DNA of 62,592 nt from the NCBI GenBank assembly GCA_027728065.1, contig JAQBVO010000008.1:1-62592 (forward strand). Direction: 5' to 3'. Positions 62,324 to 62,592 of this stretch are shown piece by piece (position 1 is the first letter of the stretch; every line of letters begins with the position of its first letter). The DNA comes from Actinomycetota bacterium. GTDB lineage: Bacteria > Actinomycetota > Actinomycetes > Nanopelagicales > Nanopelagicaceae. The notes beneath the pieces are model-generated. The model saw nothing but the letters and a program-made list of their open reading frames with translations, had not been told where the DNA came from and did no database searches. The position numbers and the translations under genes are program-made.

Positions 62324-62592
62324 TCATTTTTGTTGTGAAGCAAGATAGATAGCTTGAGATAAAGATTTAAAAAGTGTGACCATCGATGTCGCTCCTGGAT
62401 CAATGTGGCCAATGCTCCTTGGGCCTTGGTAACTTCCACGCCCTATCCTGGCCTCCATTTGTGCTGTCGCTGCACACCCTCTTTCAGCGGCTTCATGAGC
62501 TCTAGTGCATGCTACAAATAGATTTTCTGAGTTTCTAGCGTCATTACTTAACGAGCTTACCGCCGGGTCTAGGGAATCTACTAAAGTTTTAT
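62324..62592 (-). CDS. 3' end of a dihydroxyacetone kinase DhaL/DAK2 gene (runs off the right edge)
   Basis: An open minus-strand frame from the window edge to TGA (plus 62324-62326), about 89 codons. It contains K-T-L-V-D-S-L-D-P-A near the edge, then E-A-R-I-G-R-G-S-Y-Q-G-P-R-S-I-G-H-I-D-P-G-A. The R-x-S-I-G-H-x-D-P-G-A block is the C-terminal nucleotide-site signature of the DAK2 domain, so this is DhaL or the C-terminal half of a one-piece dihydroxyacetone or related ketose kinase. No start lies in the window. It converges on the PlsC-type gene with a 56-nt gap that contains only a weak CTTTA/TAAAG stem. Confidence 0.8.
   Translation of the reverse strand, partial: KTLVDSLDPAVSSLSNDARNSENLFVACTRAHEAAERGCAATAQMEARIGRGSYQGPRSIGHIDPGATSMVTLFKSLSQAIYLASQQK

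Overview
The window looks like the chromosome of a small-genome, free-living planktonic actinobacterium, most like the freshwater acI/Nanopelagicales type. That is an inference from gene content and style. Actinobacterial markers are a SepIVA-like DivIVA protein, DUF4193, DUF3093, DUF3159 and DUF3000 proteins, a PimB'-type mannosyltransferase beside an NlpC/P60 hydrolase, a FadD15-type acyl-CoA synthetase, and a GlnR-type operator before amt. The base composition is only moderate in GC, spacers are almost absent, many genes overlap by 1-4 nt, and many first genes appear to be transcribed without a leader.

Region 1 (1-8200) is accessory and decayed. A sugar cassette has an RbsC-type permease, a lipoprotein binding protein, an RbsA-type ATPase, an L-rhamnose mutarotase-family protein and two short-chain dehydrogenases. 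It lies between gene relics: an MFS transporter C-terminus, the last residues of a FAD-linked oxidase, the 3' half of a tRNA-Lys(CTT) gene and the C-terminus of an SPFH/band-7 protein. An HSL-type esterase and a rhodanese lipoprotein sit among them. Two unexplained palindromes (436-453 and 6240-6249) look like repressor operators. The cassette genes use clear Shine-Dalgarno sequences, whereas many genes to the right do not.

Region 2 (8221-26479) is core: an amidohydrolase and an Lrp-type ligand-binding domain, then thiL, rpmB, recG, rsmD, coaD, sepIVA-like, yceD, rpmF, rnc, smc, ftsY, amt, a PII gene, ffh, rpsP, khpA, rimM and trmD. This is the actinobacterial ribosome/SRP/chromosome block, but mutM, glnD and rplS are absent from their common places.

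Region 3 (26507-31927) has an acyl-ACP desaturase and a probable gamma-glutamylation route for amine catabolism: a glutamine-synthetase-like ligase, an aldehyde dehydrogenase and a class I amidotransferase. A 17-codon relic of an amino-acid/amine permease lies upstream of the ligase.

Region 4 (31949-52360) follows the order known from mycobacteria: miaB, miaA, dapF, hflX, DUF4193, DUF3093, thioesterase, dut, DUF3159, two TrkA proteins, an RNA methyltransferase, aconitase, dxs, a FadB/FadA beta-oxidation pair, an FTR1 iron permease, RNase D and DUF3000.

Region 5 (52360-62592) holds a DMT transporter, a RibD-like reductase, an NlpC/P60 hydrolase, PimB', a minimal two-component pair co-directional with fadD15, an SRPBCC protein, a ROK glucokinase, a Gfo/Idh/MocA oxidoreductase, a PlsC acyltransferase and the 3' end of a dihydroxyacetone kinase DhaL gene.

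Two patterns run through the core. At 22 starts a TANNNT hexamer lies 6 or 7 nt before the start codon. At five convergent gene ends the two stop codons share one palindromic tetranucleotide, TTAA or CTAG. I saw no CRISPR array, insertion sequence, rRNA or intact tRNA.
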